Of a stretch of 64,000 bases of DNA, positions 45,870 through 54,274 are shown piece after piece. The first letter of the stretch is position 1. Each line of letters starts with the position of its first letter. The position numbers were made by a program, and so were the translations under genes. The stretch covers positions 62,001 through 126,000 of the forward strand of contig CALAJN010000001.1 of assembly GCA_937922675.1 (NCBI GenBank), given 5' to 3'. The notes beneath the pieces were generated by a model, which was not told the origin of the DNA, did not search any database, and was given only the letters and a program-made list of their open reading frames with translations. The DNA comes from an uncultured Granulosicoccaceae bacterium (lineage in GTDB: Bacteria > Pseudomonadota > Gammaproteobacteria > Granulosicoccales > Granulosicoccaceae).

Positions 45870-45945
45870 TGGGCCGTAGCCAAGCGGTTAAGGCACCGGG
45901 TTTTGATCCCGGCATGCGTAGGTTCGAATCCTACCGGCCCAGCCA
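45870..45945 (+). tRNA. tRNA-Gln (anticodon TTG), CCA encoded
   Basis: A 76-base cloverleaf. The acceptor TGGGCCG pairs with CGGCCCA at 45935-45941, followed by G and an encoded CCA (43-45). The anticodon loop TTTTGAT (45901-45907) is closed by CCGGG/CCCGG, giving anticodon TTG at 45903-45905, which reads CAA/CAG. The T-arm contains GGTTCGAATCC. Its location between ispE and prs is common in gammaproteobacteria. No separate promoter could be assigned, so it may be processed from the ispE transcript. Confidence 0.96.
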
Positions 45946-46050
45946 CATTCTCAATCTTCGTCAGCAGACACTCGCTAAGAGGCACACCCTCGGTGTAGCC
46001 AGTTGCGGGCCATGGTTTGGCTGTCGAGCCGAGTGGTTCGGATTCAAGGC

Positions 46051-47004
46051 ATGGCTGATCGACGACTGATGATCTTCGGGGGTAACGCCAACCCGCGACT
46101 GACCCAGAATATTGCAAGCTACCTGCATCAACCGATAGGCAAGCTTGCGCTCTCGCGATTCAGTGACGGCGAGACCAGCGTAGAGATTCAGGAAAACGTG
46201 CGCGGCGGTGACGTGTTTGTCGTCCAGCCCGTCTGTTATCCGACTAACGACAACCTGATGGACCTGTTGGTCACAGTGGACGCTCTCAAGCGTGCATCGG
46301 CTGATCGCATCACAGCTGTCATTCCCTACTATGGCTATGCGCGTCAAGATCGTCGAGTACGCTCGGCGCGCGTGCCGATAACGGCCAAATTGGTAGCTAA
46401 TATGCTGTCGGTGGCTGGCGTGGACCGTGTGCTTACTGTTGACGTGCACGCAGAGCAGATCCAGGGCTTTTTCGATATCCCGGTAGACAACGTGTATGGC
46501 TCACCCTTGCTGCTGCTCGACATCTGGCGAGCCAAGTACAACAACCTTGTTGTGGTCTCTCCGGATGTTGGTGGAGTGGTGCGTGCCCGGGCGGTTGCCA
46601 AGCAGCTGGACGATGCGGATCTTGCGATCATCGACAAGCGTCGGCCCAAAGCCAACGAGGCACAGGTAATGCACATCATCGGTGATGTAGAGGGGCGGAC
46701 CTGCATCATCATCGACGACATGGTCGATACGGCAGGCACCTTGTGCAAAGCCGCCGAGGCGCTCAAGGAACATGGCGCAGAAAAGGTTGTGGCCCTTGCC
46801 ACACACCCGGTGCTCAGCGGCAATGCCATCAGCAATCTTGAAGGGTCGATGCTTGACGAGTTGGTGGTCACCGACACGATCCCCTTGTCCGAGGCAGCAG
46901 GTGCCTGTTCGCGCATCCGCCAGCTCTCCGTGGCCGATCTGCTTGGCGAGACCATTCGCAGAATCCACGAAGACGAATCGGTCAGCTCGGTTTACATGGA
47001 TTGA
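46051..47004 (+). CDS. prs: Ribose-phosphate pyrophosphokinase
   Basis: A 317-residue enzyme that makes phosphoribosyl pyrophosphate from ribose 5-phosphate and [33 protein letters not shown] (the RQ flexible loop), [12 protein letters not shown] and the PRPP loop [13 protein letters not shown] are conserved. The start [17 protein letters not shown] matches PRPP synthetases, so ATG 46051 is chosen; earlier in-frame starts would add 16 residues next to the tRNA. Confidence 0.97.
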   Translation: MADRRLMIFGGNANPRLTQNIASYLHQPIGKLALSRFSDGETSVEIQENVRGGDVFVVQPVCYPTNDNLMDLLVTVDALKRASADRITAVIPYYGYARQDRRVRSARVPITAKLVANMLSVAGVDRVLTVDVHAEQIQGFFDIPVDNVYGSPLLLLDIWRAKYNNLVVVSPDVGGVVRARAVAKQLDDADLAIIDKRRPKANEAQVMHIIGDVEGRTCIIIDDMVDTAGTLCKAAEALKEHGAEKVVALATHPVLSGNAISNLEGSMLDELVVTDTIPLSEAAGACSRIRQLSVADLLGETIRRIHEDESVSSVYMD

Positions 47005-47080
47005 GCGCTTCGGCTTGGTGGTCTGTGTTGACGTTATTGGCTTTCAGATGACGGTTGATTCACTGAGCGGCTGGCAGTTC

Positions 47081-47089
47081 TGCTAAAAT
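47081..47089 (+). promoter_or_regulatory. Candidate extended -10 element upstream of rplY
   Basis: TGCTAAAAT fits an extended -10 (TGn followed by TAAAAT), in a 236-base gap between prs and rplY that has no gene. There is no good -35 at 17 bases. The gap probably contains the rplY leader. Confidence 0.35.
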
Positions 47090-47240
47090 TCGCCGGCTCT
47101 GCCTGGTCGCGGGTAGAGATTGGCCCGACTCGATCGTGGCCGCGGGCATTCAGTGGAACGTGTCAACCGACACCGCCGCCACCTAATGCCCTTGATCTGA
47201 TGCCAATTCGGGTGTCATTTCATTCTCCGGAGGAATAGAC

Positions 47241-47918
47241 ATGTCCGACGACATAAGTGTCGCCGCCACGTCACGCAAGGTATTCGGGAAGGGTGCGAGC
47301 CGCCGCCTGCGTCGTGACAATCTGGTACCAGCCATCCTGTATGGCGACAGCAAGGATCCAGAGCCGATCCTGCTCAAGCACAACGAGGTCACCAAGCACC
47401 TGGAAAGCGACGCTTTCTACTCGCAGCTTTTGATGGTCAGCGTTGACGGTGGTGAGCCTGTTCGCAGTGTTTTGCGCGATGTGCAACGCCATCCCTACAA
47501 GCAACAGATTTTGCATCTTGATTTCATGCGCGTCGTCGCAGGTGCCGAGCTGCAGGTCACCGCGATGCTTCACTTCGTGGGTGAAGACGTCTGCCCGGGC
47601 GTCAAGAACGAGGGCGGCATCATCGTACACAGTGAGAATGAAGTCGCGATTGCCTGCCTGCCGCGCAACATTCCGGAGTTCATTGAAGTTGACATGTCCG
47701 CGCTGCAGGTTGGTGACGCCGTGCACCTTTCGGACCTCAAGCTACCTGAAGGTGTCCGACTGGTTGACCTGCAAGAAGCCGGCGACGATAGCGATCGATC
47801 GATCGCTGCTGTCAACAAGCCACGCGCAGCAGCAGCTGAAGAAGACGCCGACGCAAGCGAAGGCGAAGAGGCAGAGGCACCCGCTGCTGGGGCCGCAGGG
47901 TCGGACCCCGATAGCTGA
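47241..47918 (+). CDS. rplY: 50S ribosomal protein L25 / general stress protein Ctc
   Basis: A 225-residue long-form L25 that binds 5S rRNA. The N-terminal domain (KVFGKGASRRLRRDNLVPAILYG, then VLRDVQRHPYKQQILHLDFMRV) is L25, and the C-terminal TL5-like domain (about 100-190, with EFIEVDMSALQVGDAVHLSDLKLPEGV shown as EFIEVDMSALQVGD and HLSDLKLPEGV) ends in an acidic Ala-rich tail. A strong GGAGGA ribosome site precedes ATG 47241. It follows prs and precedes pth. Confidence 0.96.
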   Translation: MSDDISVAATSRKVFGKGASRRLRRDNLVPAILYGDSKDPEPILLKHNEVTKHLESDAFYSQLLMVSVDGGEPVRSVLRDVQRHPYKQQILHLDFMRVVAGAELQVTAMLHFVGEDVCPGVKNEGGIIVHSENEVAIACLPRNIPEFIEVDMSALQVGDAVHLSDLKLPEGVRLVDLQEAGDDSDRSIAAVNKPRAAAAEEDADASEGEEAEAPAAGAAGSDPDS

Positions 47919-48012
47919 TTGATTTAGAACGATATTCGCCTCGAATATGGCCTGATCGGGCTCTTGTTCGAAGTGAATTGACGGCTAATGTGATCGTTTA
48001 GGGAGAAGTCGT

Positions 48013-48615
48013 ATGCCAGGCGAACGCGTACAGTTCCAGCTCGTGGTTGGCCTTGGCAATCCTGGTCCTGATTACGCCAAAACCCGGCATAACGCGGGTT
48101 TCTGGTGGATAGATGAGCTTGCTCGGCAGCTGGGCGCAAGCTTCAATCTGGACAAGCGCTACCATGCATCCATTGCACAGGCGAGCGTTGAGGGGCGACG
48201 CGTGCATCTGGTCAAACCGATGAACTATATGAACAACAGTGGTCAAGGTTTGGCCGCTGTTGCAAAATTTTACAAGATCGACCCCTCTCGAGTACTGGTA
48301 GCGCACGACGAACTTGATCTGCCGCCGGGTGAAGTAAGGGTAAAGCGCGGTGGCGGTCATGGCGGCCACAACGGCTTGCGCGATATCGTGCCTCGTTTGG
48401 GTAGCAAGGAATTCTGGCGTTTGCGCATTGGTATCGGGCACCCGGGACACAGGAGTGCTGTGTCCGGTTACGTGCTCAAGCGGGCCGGCTCAGATGATCA
48501 ACAGCGTATCGATGAGGCGATCGATATCGCACTTCGCGAGTCAACGACGTTGATCGACGGTGATGTCAATGTCGCTACCAAGGCCATCAACGGTCATCGC
48601 CCTGGCGGGCTCTGA
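48013..48615 (+). CDS. pth: Peptidyl-tRNA hydrolase
   Basis: A 200-residue enzyme that recycles peptidyl-tRNA. [20 protein letters not shown] contains the catalytic histidine, [14 protein letters not shown] and [29 protein letters not shown] are the substrate-binding blocks. ATG 48013 is preceded by AGGGAG. It lies between rplY and ychF, as expected. Confidence 0.97.
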   Translation: MPGERVQFQLVVGLGNPGPDYAKTRHNAGFWWIDELARQLGASFNLDKRYHASIAQASVEGRRVHLVKPMNYMNNSGQGLAAVAKFYKIDPSRVLVAHDELDLPPGEVRVKRGGGHGGHNGLRDIVPRLGSKEFWRLRIGIGHPGHRSAVSGYVLKRAGSDDQQRIDEAIDIALRESTTLIDGDVNVATKAINGHRPGGL

Positions 48616-48674
48616 CCGCTAGACGACCGCACTCGATAGGCAGTGCGGCAACATCGAACAGGACTGACAGTCAG

Positions 48675-49766
48675 ATGGGTTTCAAATGCGGCATTGTGGG
48701 GCTACCCAACGTTGGCAAGTCGACTCTTTTCAATGCCTTGACCAAGGCTGAGATCGCGGCTGAAAACTACCCGTTTTGTACTATCGAGCCCAATGTAGGT
48801 ATGGTGCCGGTGCCGGATTTACGCCTTGATGCGCTAGCCGAGATCGTTAGTCCGGAGCGCATTCTGCCCACGACAATGGAGTTCGTTGATATCGCCGGCT
48901 TGGTTGCCGGTGCGTCCAAGGGAGAGGGCCTGGGTAATCAGTTTCTTGGCAACATTCGAGAATGCGATGCCATCGCGCATGTTGTGCGTTGCTTTGAGGA
49001 CGAGGACGTCATCCACGTTGCCGGAAAGGTTGACCCGCAAGACGATGTAGAAACAATCGATACGGAGCTGTTGCTCGCTGATGTTGATACTGTGGACAAG
49101 GCGATACAACGTGTGGCGCGTGTTGCCAAGAGTGCCAACAAGGAGGCCATTGCCGAGAAGGCCTTCCTTGAGCGCCTTGCAGCAGAGCTCAACCAGGGCT
49201 GTCAGGCACGACAGGTCAAGACCGATGAGCGTGAGCATGCTTGGCTTAAACAGTTACATCTGTTGACCATCAAACCTGTGATGTATATCGCAAACGTTGC
49301 TGAAGACGGCTTTGAAGATAATGCAGCTCTGGATGCACTGGTGGCACGTGCGACGGAAGAAGGTGCACAGGTAGTGCCCGTTTGTGCCGCGATTGAGGCT
49401 GAAATCGTCCAACTGGATGATGCCGACAAGGCCGATTTCTTGTCAGAGATGAACCTTGAGGAGCCAGGTCTGAACCGTGTTATCCGTGCCGGTTACGCGT
49501 TACTGGGTCTACAGACGTTTTTTACTGCAGGTGAAAAGGAAGTGCGGGCCTGGACCGTGCAGGCAGGGGCGACCGCACCGCAAGGCGCGGGACGCATCCA
49601 CACCGATTTCGAGAAGGGTTTTATCCGTGCTGAAGTCATCAGCTACGATCACTACATAGAGCATCGCGGCGAGTCAGGCTCCAAGGACGCGGGGAAGTGG
49701 CGTCTGGAAGGCAAGGAATATGTGCTGGTTGAAGGCGACGTGGTGCACTTTCGCTTCAACGTCTGA
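48675..49766 (+). CDS. ychF: Redox-regulated ribosome-binding ATPase YchF (OBG family)
   Basis: A 363-residue OBG-like ATPase. [20 protein letters not shown] is the P-loop, [21 protein letters not shown] the switch II region, and the C-terminal TGS domain covers about 280-363, ending [42 protein letters not shown] (given as [11 protein letters not shown] and [14 protein letters not shown]) is the OBG-specific block. It binds ATP rather than GTP in characterised homologues. Confidence 0.97.
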   Translation: MGFKCGIVGLPNVGKSTLFNALTKAEIAAENYPFCTIEPNVGMVPVPDLRLDALAEIVSPERILPTTMEFVDIAGLVAGASKGEGLGNQFLGNIRECDAIAHVVRCFEDEDVIHVAGKVDPQDDVETIDTELLLADVDTVDKAIQRVARVAKSANKEAIAEKAFLERLAAELNQGCQARQVKTDEREHAWLKQLHLLTIKPVMYIANVAEDGFEDNAALDALVARATEEGAQVVPVCAAIEAEIVQLDDADKADFLSEMNLEEPGLNRVIRAGYALLGLQTFFTAGEKEVRAWTVQAGATAPQGAGRIHTDFEKGFIRAEVISYDHYIEHRGESGSKDAGKWRLEGKEYVLVEGDVVHFRFNV

Positions 49767-49843
49767 CCAAACAATCCCCTGTATCGGCGTTTGGAGCCGT
49801 TCAGGATGTTGCGTCAGGGGCCACTAGAAACGGAGTACACGCG

Positions 49844-50428
49844 GTGATTACGATTCCAGCCCGACGAGGCAAGGCTGTACGTTTGGAAGCAGGGCAGGCC
49901 TTGCGTATCGTGAACACGCATGGCCATCAGGTTGTGGATTTTTGGGTATTCGTCGCGGGCCATCTTACCGAGTTCAGCGGTATGGAACAAAGCCGGGCCA
50001 CCTGGGAGCGTCTTTATCCGCGTGTCGGTGACGCCTTGTATTCGAATCGGCGTCGCGCTTTGGTAACGCTTGAGGAGGATACGTCACCAGGCCGTCACGA
50101 TACGGTCATGGCCCCGTGCGACAACGAGAGGTATGCACTGTTGGGCTGCAACGACTACCATGACAACTGCAAGGACAACCTGCATGCGGCCCTGCTCGAG
50201 TTGGGTCATGCCATTCCTTACACACCTGGCTCGATCAATCTGTTCATGAATATTCCGTGGGAAGAGGACGGGTCTCTCGCGTGGAAAGCACCTATTTCAT
50301 CGCCGGGTGATCACGTGGTGTGGCGCGCGCAGATTGACTGCATAGCGGTTATGTCCTGCTGCCCACAGGACATTCTCGACATCAACGGGCGCAAGCCTGT
50401 CGAGGCACATGCGGAAATCCTCGATTAG
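49844..50428 (+). CDS. DUF1989 / urea carboxylase-associated family protein
   Basis: A 194-residue protein of the DUF1989 family, often annotated as urea carboxylase-associated. GKAVRLEAGQALRIVNTHGHQVVDFW and EFSGMEQSRATWERLYPRVGD match the family core, and CNDYHDNCKDNLHAALLELG holds conserved cysteines, with VWRAQIDCIAVMSCCPQDI near the end. Its function is unsettled; relatives occur near urea or guanidine carboxylase genes, but none is present here. The start is a GTG at 49844. It is followed after four bases by the tRNA-Met promoter. Confidence 0.85.
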   Translation: MITIPARRGKAVRLEAGQALRIVNTHGHQVVDFWVFVAGHLTEFSGMEQSRATWERLYPRVGDALYSNRRRALVTLEEDTSPGRHDTVMAPCDNERYALLGCNDYHDNCKDNLHAALLELGHAIPYTPGSINLFMNIPWEEDGSLAWKAPISSPGDHVVWRAQIDCIAVMSCCPQDILDINGRKPVEAHAEILD

Positions 50429-50432
50429 TTGC

Positions 50433-50461
50433 TTGACAGGCATTGTGCAGCTCTTGATAAT
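50433..50461 (+). promoter_or_regulatory. Strong sigma-70 promoter for tRNA-Met
   Basis: TTGACA (50433-50438) and GATAAT (50456-50461) are separated by exactly 17 bases and lie 16 bases before the tRNA-Met gene. The stretch between the -10 and the tRNA (TCGGGCGCGACGC) is GC-rich, the kind of discriminator found in stringently controlled tRNA and rRNA promoters. Confidence 0.85.
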
Positions 50462-50477
50462 TCGGGCGCGACGCGAC

Positions 50478-50551
50478 GGCTACATAGCTCAGTTGGTTAG
50501 AGCACAACACTCATAATGTTGGGGTCCCTAGTTCGAATCTAGGTGTAGCCA
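50478..50551 (+). tRNA. tRNA-Met (elongator, anticodon CAT), no encoded CCA
   Basis: GGCTACA at the 5' end pairs with TGTAGCC (50544-50550), followed by A and then TTCC, so CCA is not encoded. The anticodon stem CAACA/TGTTG closes loop CTCATAA, with anticodon CAT. The body closely matches E. coli elongator tRNA-Met (AGCTCAGTTGGTTAGAGCAC shared), so tRNA-Ile with lysidine is less likely. The preceding promoter is strong. Confidence 0.95.
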
Positions 50552-50815
50552 TTCCCTGTCTCTCCCTTTGCGTGCCAACCCGTGTCTGATCTGGGTCGGT
50601 GCTCGGGGCGTGTGATTGAGATAAGCGTTCAAGCTACTGGTCACTCGTAACCGTATCGGCTGGCGAGTTCGCCTGGACTGTGCAGCGTAGACACGCGTGG
50701 CATCACGCATGTCGCCTGACAACACATGCGTCCTGTAAGTCTCGTCACGTCAGAGGCTGTGCAAGGGGAGTATTCTTGCGGGCGGTATTCACTTCAACCT
50801 TCAGGACGGTATTGG

Positions 50816-51571
50816 ATGACGTCTGTCGAGATGCCAGGTACAGATGATCGCGCAGTAGCACTTATCGCCTCTGATAGTGCAGACCGCGAACATCTTGCTG
50901 CTCTGGTGGCCGGTCTCGGGTACGTCTGCAATGGCTACGACAGCGCGGAAGAGTTTGATCGGTGCGAAGAGCCATCGCGAGCTGTCATCATATGCTTTCG
51001 GGTCGCCTCTGCCACCTCACGCGTGCCTGACATGCCGCATACGCTCAGAGGCCAACGTGTGCTCGTATATTCGGACCTCGACGATGAGCGTCATATCGTT
51101 GAATCACTGAATTCCGGTGCCCATCACTTCTTCAACATCGATGAGTCGCTCACTATCATGCGTGCTCGCATGACTGCGGCGCTGCGTCGTTATGATCGAG
51201 TGAGAGTCGATTCGCTATCGGTGCCTCCGTTTCGATTTGATCTTGCGCGCCGTCGGGTAAGTCTTGATGGCAAGCCACTGGATCTGAGTCCGCGAGAATT
51301 TGACCTCGCGTTTTACCTGTTCGACAATCGCGATCGCGTGGTGACCAACGCAGAGCTGCTGACATCGGTGTGGTCGCTGCCCAAGGACATGGATACGCGT
51401 CGCATAGACACAGCAGCGTGCCGGGTTCGTGGAAAGATGTCTCTGGGCGATCGTACCGGTTGGGTGTTGCGGCGGTTCCGGCGCGAAGGCTACGGGCTTT
51501 ACTCGGATACCAGAGACGCGGAAAAAGCCGTTCCTGCTGCCGAAGAGAGACGCGAGCTGGAGCCGAACTAG
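50816..51571 (+). CDS. OmpR-type transcription regulator with degenerate receiver domain
   Basis: A 251-residue protein. The first 120 residues have a receiver-like alpha/beta pattern (AVALIASDSADREHLAALVA, then AVIICFRVA and VLVYSDLDD), but the usual phospho-Asp strand position holds ICFRV and there is no DD pair or conserved Lys, so it probably cannot be phosphorylated. The C-terminal domain (about 145-235) is a winged helix of OmpR type with LSPREFDLAFYLFDNRDRVVT and RGKMSLGDRTGWVLRRFRREGYGL. ATG 50816 has AGGA upstream; an ATG 30 codons earlier is possible. No kinase gene is next to it. The 264 bases before it, after tRNA-Met, show no other gene. Confidence 0.8.
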   Translation: MTSVEMPGTDDRAVALIASDSADREHLAALVAGLGYVCNGYDSAEEFDRCEEPSRAVIICFRVASATSRVPDMPHTLRGQRVLVYSDLDDERHIVESLNSGAHHFFNIDESLTIMRARMTAALRRYDRVRVDSLSVPPFRFDLARRRVSLDGKPLDLSPREFDLAFYLFDNRDRVVTNAELLTSVWSLPKDMDTRRIDTAACRVRGKMSLGDRTGWVLRRFRREGYGLYSDTRDAEKAVPAAEERRELEPN

Positions 51572-51604
51572 CTTATTGCAGCCAACCGTATCGTTAGCCC
51601 TGAC

Positions 51605-53002
51605 TCAGTGGCCGCCTGACACGGTGGGGCTTTGTTTGCGTTGATTGATGCGTTGCAATCCCTTGCGCCCAACACCAAGTCGCCCAACAGGAACCGCACC
51701 CCGCCGAATACCGGGTGTAGGGGCGAGGCTGAACAAGTCGCCGTTGCGGCCCACGAGGCGTCGCTCAACGCCCGCTGTCAAGGCCACATCGGCCTGGGCG
51801 TCAAGGTGCTCAGGCTCGCCATGAACTGGTACCAGGACGGTCGGTTTGATCCAGCCGTAGAGCTGACGGAGTTCGTCGGCGCTGGGGTGCCCCGAAGCAT
51901 GAATCGGTTGTGAGGTCATATCAGGTGACACAACACGAACACCTCGTGCCTTCAGTTTGGCCACGAGAGCAGCGATGGCTGCTTCATTGCCTGGTATTGC
52001 GCGAGCGCTGAAGATTACGGTGTCGCCAGCCTCAAGGCTGAGCTCTCTGAAGGCGTCGCGGGACAATCGATCCAGTGCAGTACGGGGCTCGCCCTGGCTG
52101 CCGGTGGCCACCAACAGTAGCGATTCCGGGGGTAGATAACCGAGATGTTCAGACGCGACCAGTGTTTCGCGCTCTGTCCAGAGCCCAACCGCGCGCGCAG
52201 CCCCCGCCGTATTGATGAGTGAGCGCCCGAGCAGGCCAATATGGCGGCCGGTTGCGTGAGCGACATTGGCCAGTGTTTGTAAACGCGCGATGTTGCTGCC
52301 AAAGCAAGCAACGATCACACGCTTCTCGGCTTGCGAAATGACATCCAGCAGGCCGGGGTAGAGCGTGCCCTCCGAGAGTGACCAGCCTTCACGGTCGGCG
52401 CAGGTGGAGTCGCATACCATCGCAGTCACGCCCTCGGTCCCGATGCGTTGGTAGGCTTCGCGATCATAGCGATGTCCTACCACCGGTTCAGCATCAAGCT
52501 TCCAGTCTGCGGTGTGGAATACGGTCCCTGCGGGCGTGCGAATGGCGAGGGCGCATGGATCCGGAATCGAGTGGGTGTTGGCCACCCATTCCACATCAAA
52601 AGCGCCATGTTGATGACGCTCCCCCGGCGCCACTATCTGGACGGGTACGCGGGACGCCAATCCGTGCTCCGCCAATTTGCGCTTGAGCATCTCAGCGGTG
52701 AATCGGGTCGCCCATACCGGACACTGCAGGCGCGGCCAAAGGTGAGCTACAGCGCCTATATGGTCCTCATGGGCGTGCGTCAGCAGCAGCCCTTGCAACT
52801 GCTCGCGGCGCGCGACAATAAATTCCGGATCGGGCATCTGAACATCGAACCCGCTGCCTTTGCCCCCGTCCGCATCACGGAATGTGACGCCACAGTCCAC
52901 GATCAACCACTGCTCATCATGGCCATAGAGGCTGAGATTCATACCGATCTCACCACAGCCGCCTAGCGGTACAAACCAGAGATCGTTGCGTTCAGGTGTC
53001 AT
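51605..53002 (-). CDS. Ribonuclease J-like metallo-beta-lactamase nuclease
   Basis: A 465-residue protein with a metallo-beta-lactamase/beta-CASP fold. The zinc-binding LLTHAHEDHIGAVAHL (H-x-H-x-D-H) and DWKLDAEPVVG region match RNase J, and beta-CASP motifs follow (CDSTCADREGWSLSEG; SGHPSADELRQLYGWIKPT). The length is that of the catalytic core plus beta-CASP; the C-terminal domain of Bacillus RNase J (about 555 residues) is not present. RNase J is rare in gammaproteobacteria that also use RNase E, so its role in RNA decay here is unclear. It is convergent with the regulator before it and divergent from the CNNM gene. Confidence 0.85.
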   Translation of the reverse strand: MTPERNDLWFVPLGGCGEIGMNLSLYGHDEQWLIVDCGVTFRDADGGKGSGFDVQMPDPEFIVARREQLQGLLLTHAHEDHIGAVAHLWPRLQCPVWATRFTAEMLKRKLAEHGLASRVPVQIVAPGERHQHGAFDVEWVANTHSIPDPCALAIRTPAGTVFHTADWKLDAEPVVGHRYDREAYQRIGTEGVTAMVCDSTCADREGWSLSEGTLYPGLLDVISQAEKRVIVACFGSNIARLQTLANVAHATGRHIGLLGRSLINTAGAARAVGLWTERETLVASEHLGYLPPESLLLVATGSQGEPRTALDRLSRDAFRELSLEAGDTVIFSARAIPGNEAAIAALVAKLKARGVRVVSPDMTSQPIHASGHPSADELRQLYGWIKPTVLVPVHGEPEHLDAQADVALTAGVERRLVGRNGDLFSLAPTPGIRRGAVPVGRLGVGRKGLQRINQRKQSPTVSGGH

Positions 53003-53134
53003 GTTTCAATGCTTTCACGGAGGCGCGTTAAACTAGTACGGCGCCTCGATTGCCATTCGCGGCCAGTGGAATGGATGGCTTCAGTTACCATCCGGGCGCG
53101 GAACTGTAACCGACACGAGACCATCGACAAACAC

Positions 53135-54241
53135 ATGTACACAATGCTGGGCTTGTTCTTCGCCGTTTCCATCGTGTTTTCGTTCCTGTGTTCGATCTGG
53201 GAGGCGGTGTTACTCAGTATCACGCCTTCGTTTACGGAAACGGAAGTGCAAAATGGTGGCTCGCTGGGGCGCTCCCTGCAAGAGTTCAAATCCAATATTG
53301 ACAGGCCTCTGGCTGCCATCCTGACCTTGAACACTATCGCCCACACGGTTGGCGCCATTGGTGTTGGCGCTCAGGCGACCAAGATCTGGGGGGCGTCGTT
53401 TGTCGCAAGCGCTGTGGTGCCAGTCGTCATGACACTGGCAATTCTGTTTCTGTCAGAAATCATTCCAAAGACCATTGGTGCAAACAACTGGCGGCAATTG
53501 GCAAAGTTCACAGTAGTCAGCCTCACGTGGCTGCTCAAGGTGCTTGCCCCGTTGGTCTGGGTCAGCCAATTGATTACGCGATTGCTGAAAAAAGACAAGG
53601 CGGCCAGTGTATTCAGTCGTGCCGATTTCACGGCAATGGCGGAGATCGGTACCCGTGAGGGGGTATTTGACGCGAGCCAGTCGACCATCCTGCGAGGGCT
53701 TCTGCGTTTTGACACAGTCCTTGCCGAGCATGTCATGACCCCGCGCACGGTACTGATTGCGGCAGATGTGTCGGTAACCGTTGCAGAGTTTCACAGGCTG
53801 CACCCCAACTTGCGCTTCTCGCGTATCCCTGTATACGAGGGATCCAAGGATCATGTGACAGGTTATGTGTTGAAGGATGCAGTGCTCGGTGCCTTGGTCA
53901 ACGGCCAGGGGGGCACCAAATTGGGTGCGTTACGCCGAGAGATTGCAGCGGTGGGAGGGCAGACGCCGATCCCTGAGCTGTTTGATCACTTCACCAGCCG
54001 GCATGAACATATCGCTCTTGTGGTGGATCAATTTGGCGGTCTGTCGGGGATTGTCACAATGGAGGACGTGATCGAAACGCTGATCGGTCTTGAAATTGTT
54101 GATGAGCGCGATGGATCAGTCGACATGCAGGCGCTGGCTCGCGATCAATGGGAGCAACGCGCCAGCCGCATCGGGATGTTGGAGTCGCTGGATGCCCAGG
54201 TCGAGAAAATGGACGCGGACAGCATCAATGAAAAAGACTGA
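53135..54241 (+). CDS. CNNM/CorC-type membrane protein with CBS domain pair
   Basis: A 368-residue protein with the DUF21/CNNM membrane domain (three to four helices, with LAAILTLNTIAHTVGAIGVG and LSEIIPKTIGANN) followed by two CBS domains (EHVMTPRTVLI, and VVDQFGGLSGIVTMEDVIETLIGLEI). Relatives act in Mg2+ or Co2+ efflux and in Mg2+ sensing. The short C-terminus lacks a CorC_HlyC domain. The family's exact ion is not decided. ATG 53135 is chosen because it begins the first membrane helix; upstream in-frame starts add arginine-rich sequence. Confidence 0.85.
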   Translation: MYTMLGLFFAVSIVFSFLCSIWEAVLLSITPSFTETEVQNGGSLGRSLQEFKSNIDRPLAAILTLNTIAHTVGAIGVGAQATKIWGASFVASAVVPVVMTLAILFLSEIIPKTIGANNWRQLAKFTVVSLTWLLKVLAPLVWVSQLITRLLKKDKAASVFSRADFTAMAEIGTREGVFDASQSTILRGLLRFDTVLAEHVMTPRTVLIAADVSVTVAEFHRLHPNLRFSRIPVYEGSKDHVTGYVLKDAVLGALVNGQGGTKLGALRREIAAVGGQTPIPELFDHFTSRHEHIALVVDQFGGLSGIVTMEDVIETLIGLEIVDERDGSVDMQALARDQWEQRASRIGMLESLDAQVEKMDADSINEKD

Positions 54242-54256
54242 AGCGATTTGAAACGC

Positions 54257-54274
54257 GCGGTGGCGCGCCACCGC
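54257..54274. terminator. Perfect 18-bp palindrome between convergent genes
   Basis: GCGGTGGCGCGCCACCGC is self-complementary and sits between the stop of the CNNM gene and the stop of the DUF808 gene. It may be a bidirectional terminator hairpin, but no T-run flanks it, so this is inference. Confidence 0.4.

Noticed and set aside
47055-47089. TTGATT with TAAAAT as an rplY promoter
   Set aside because: Spacing is 23 bases; only the extended -10 was kept.
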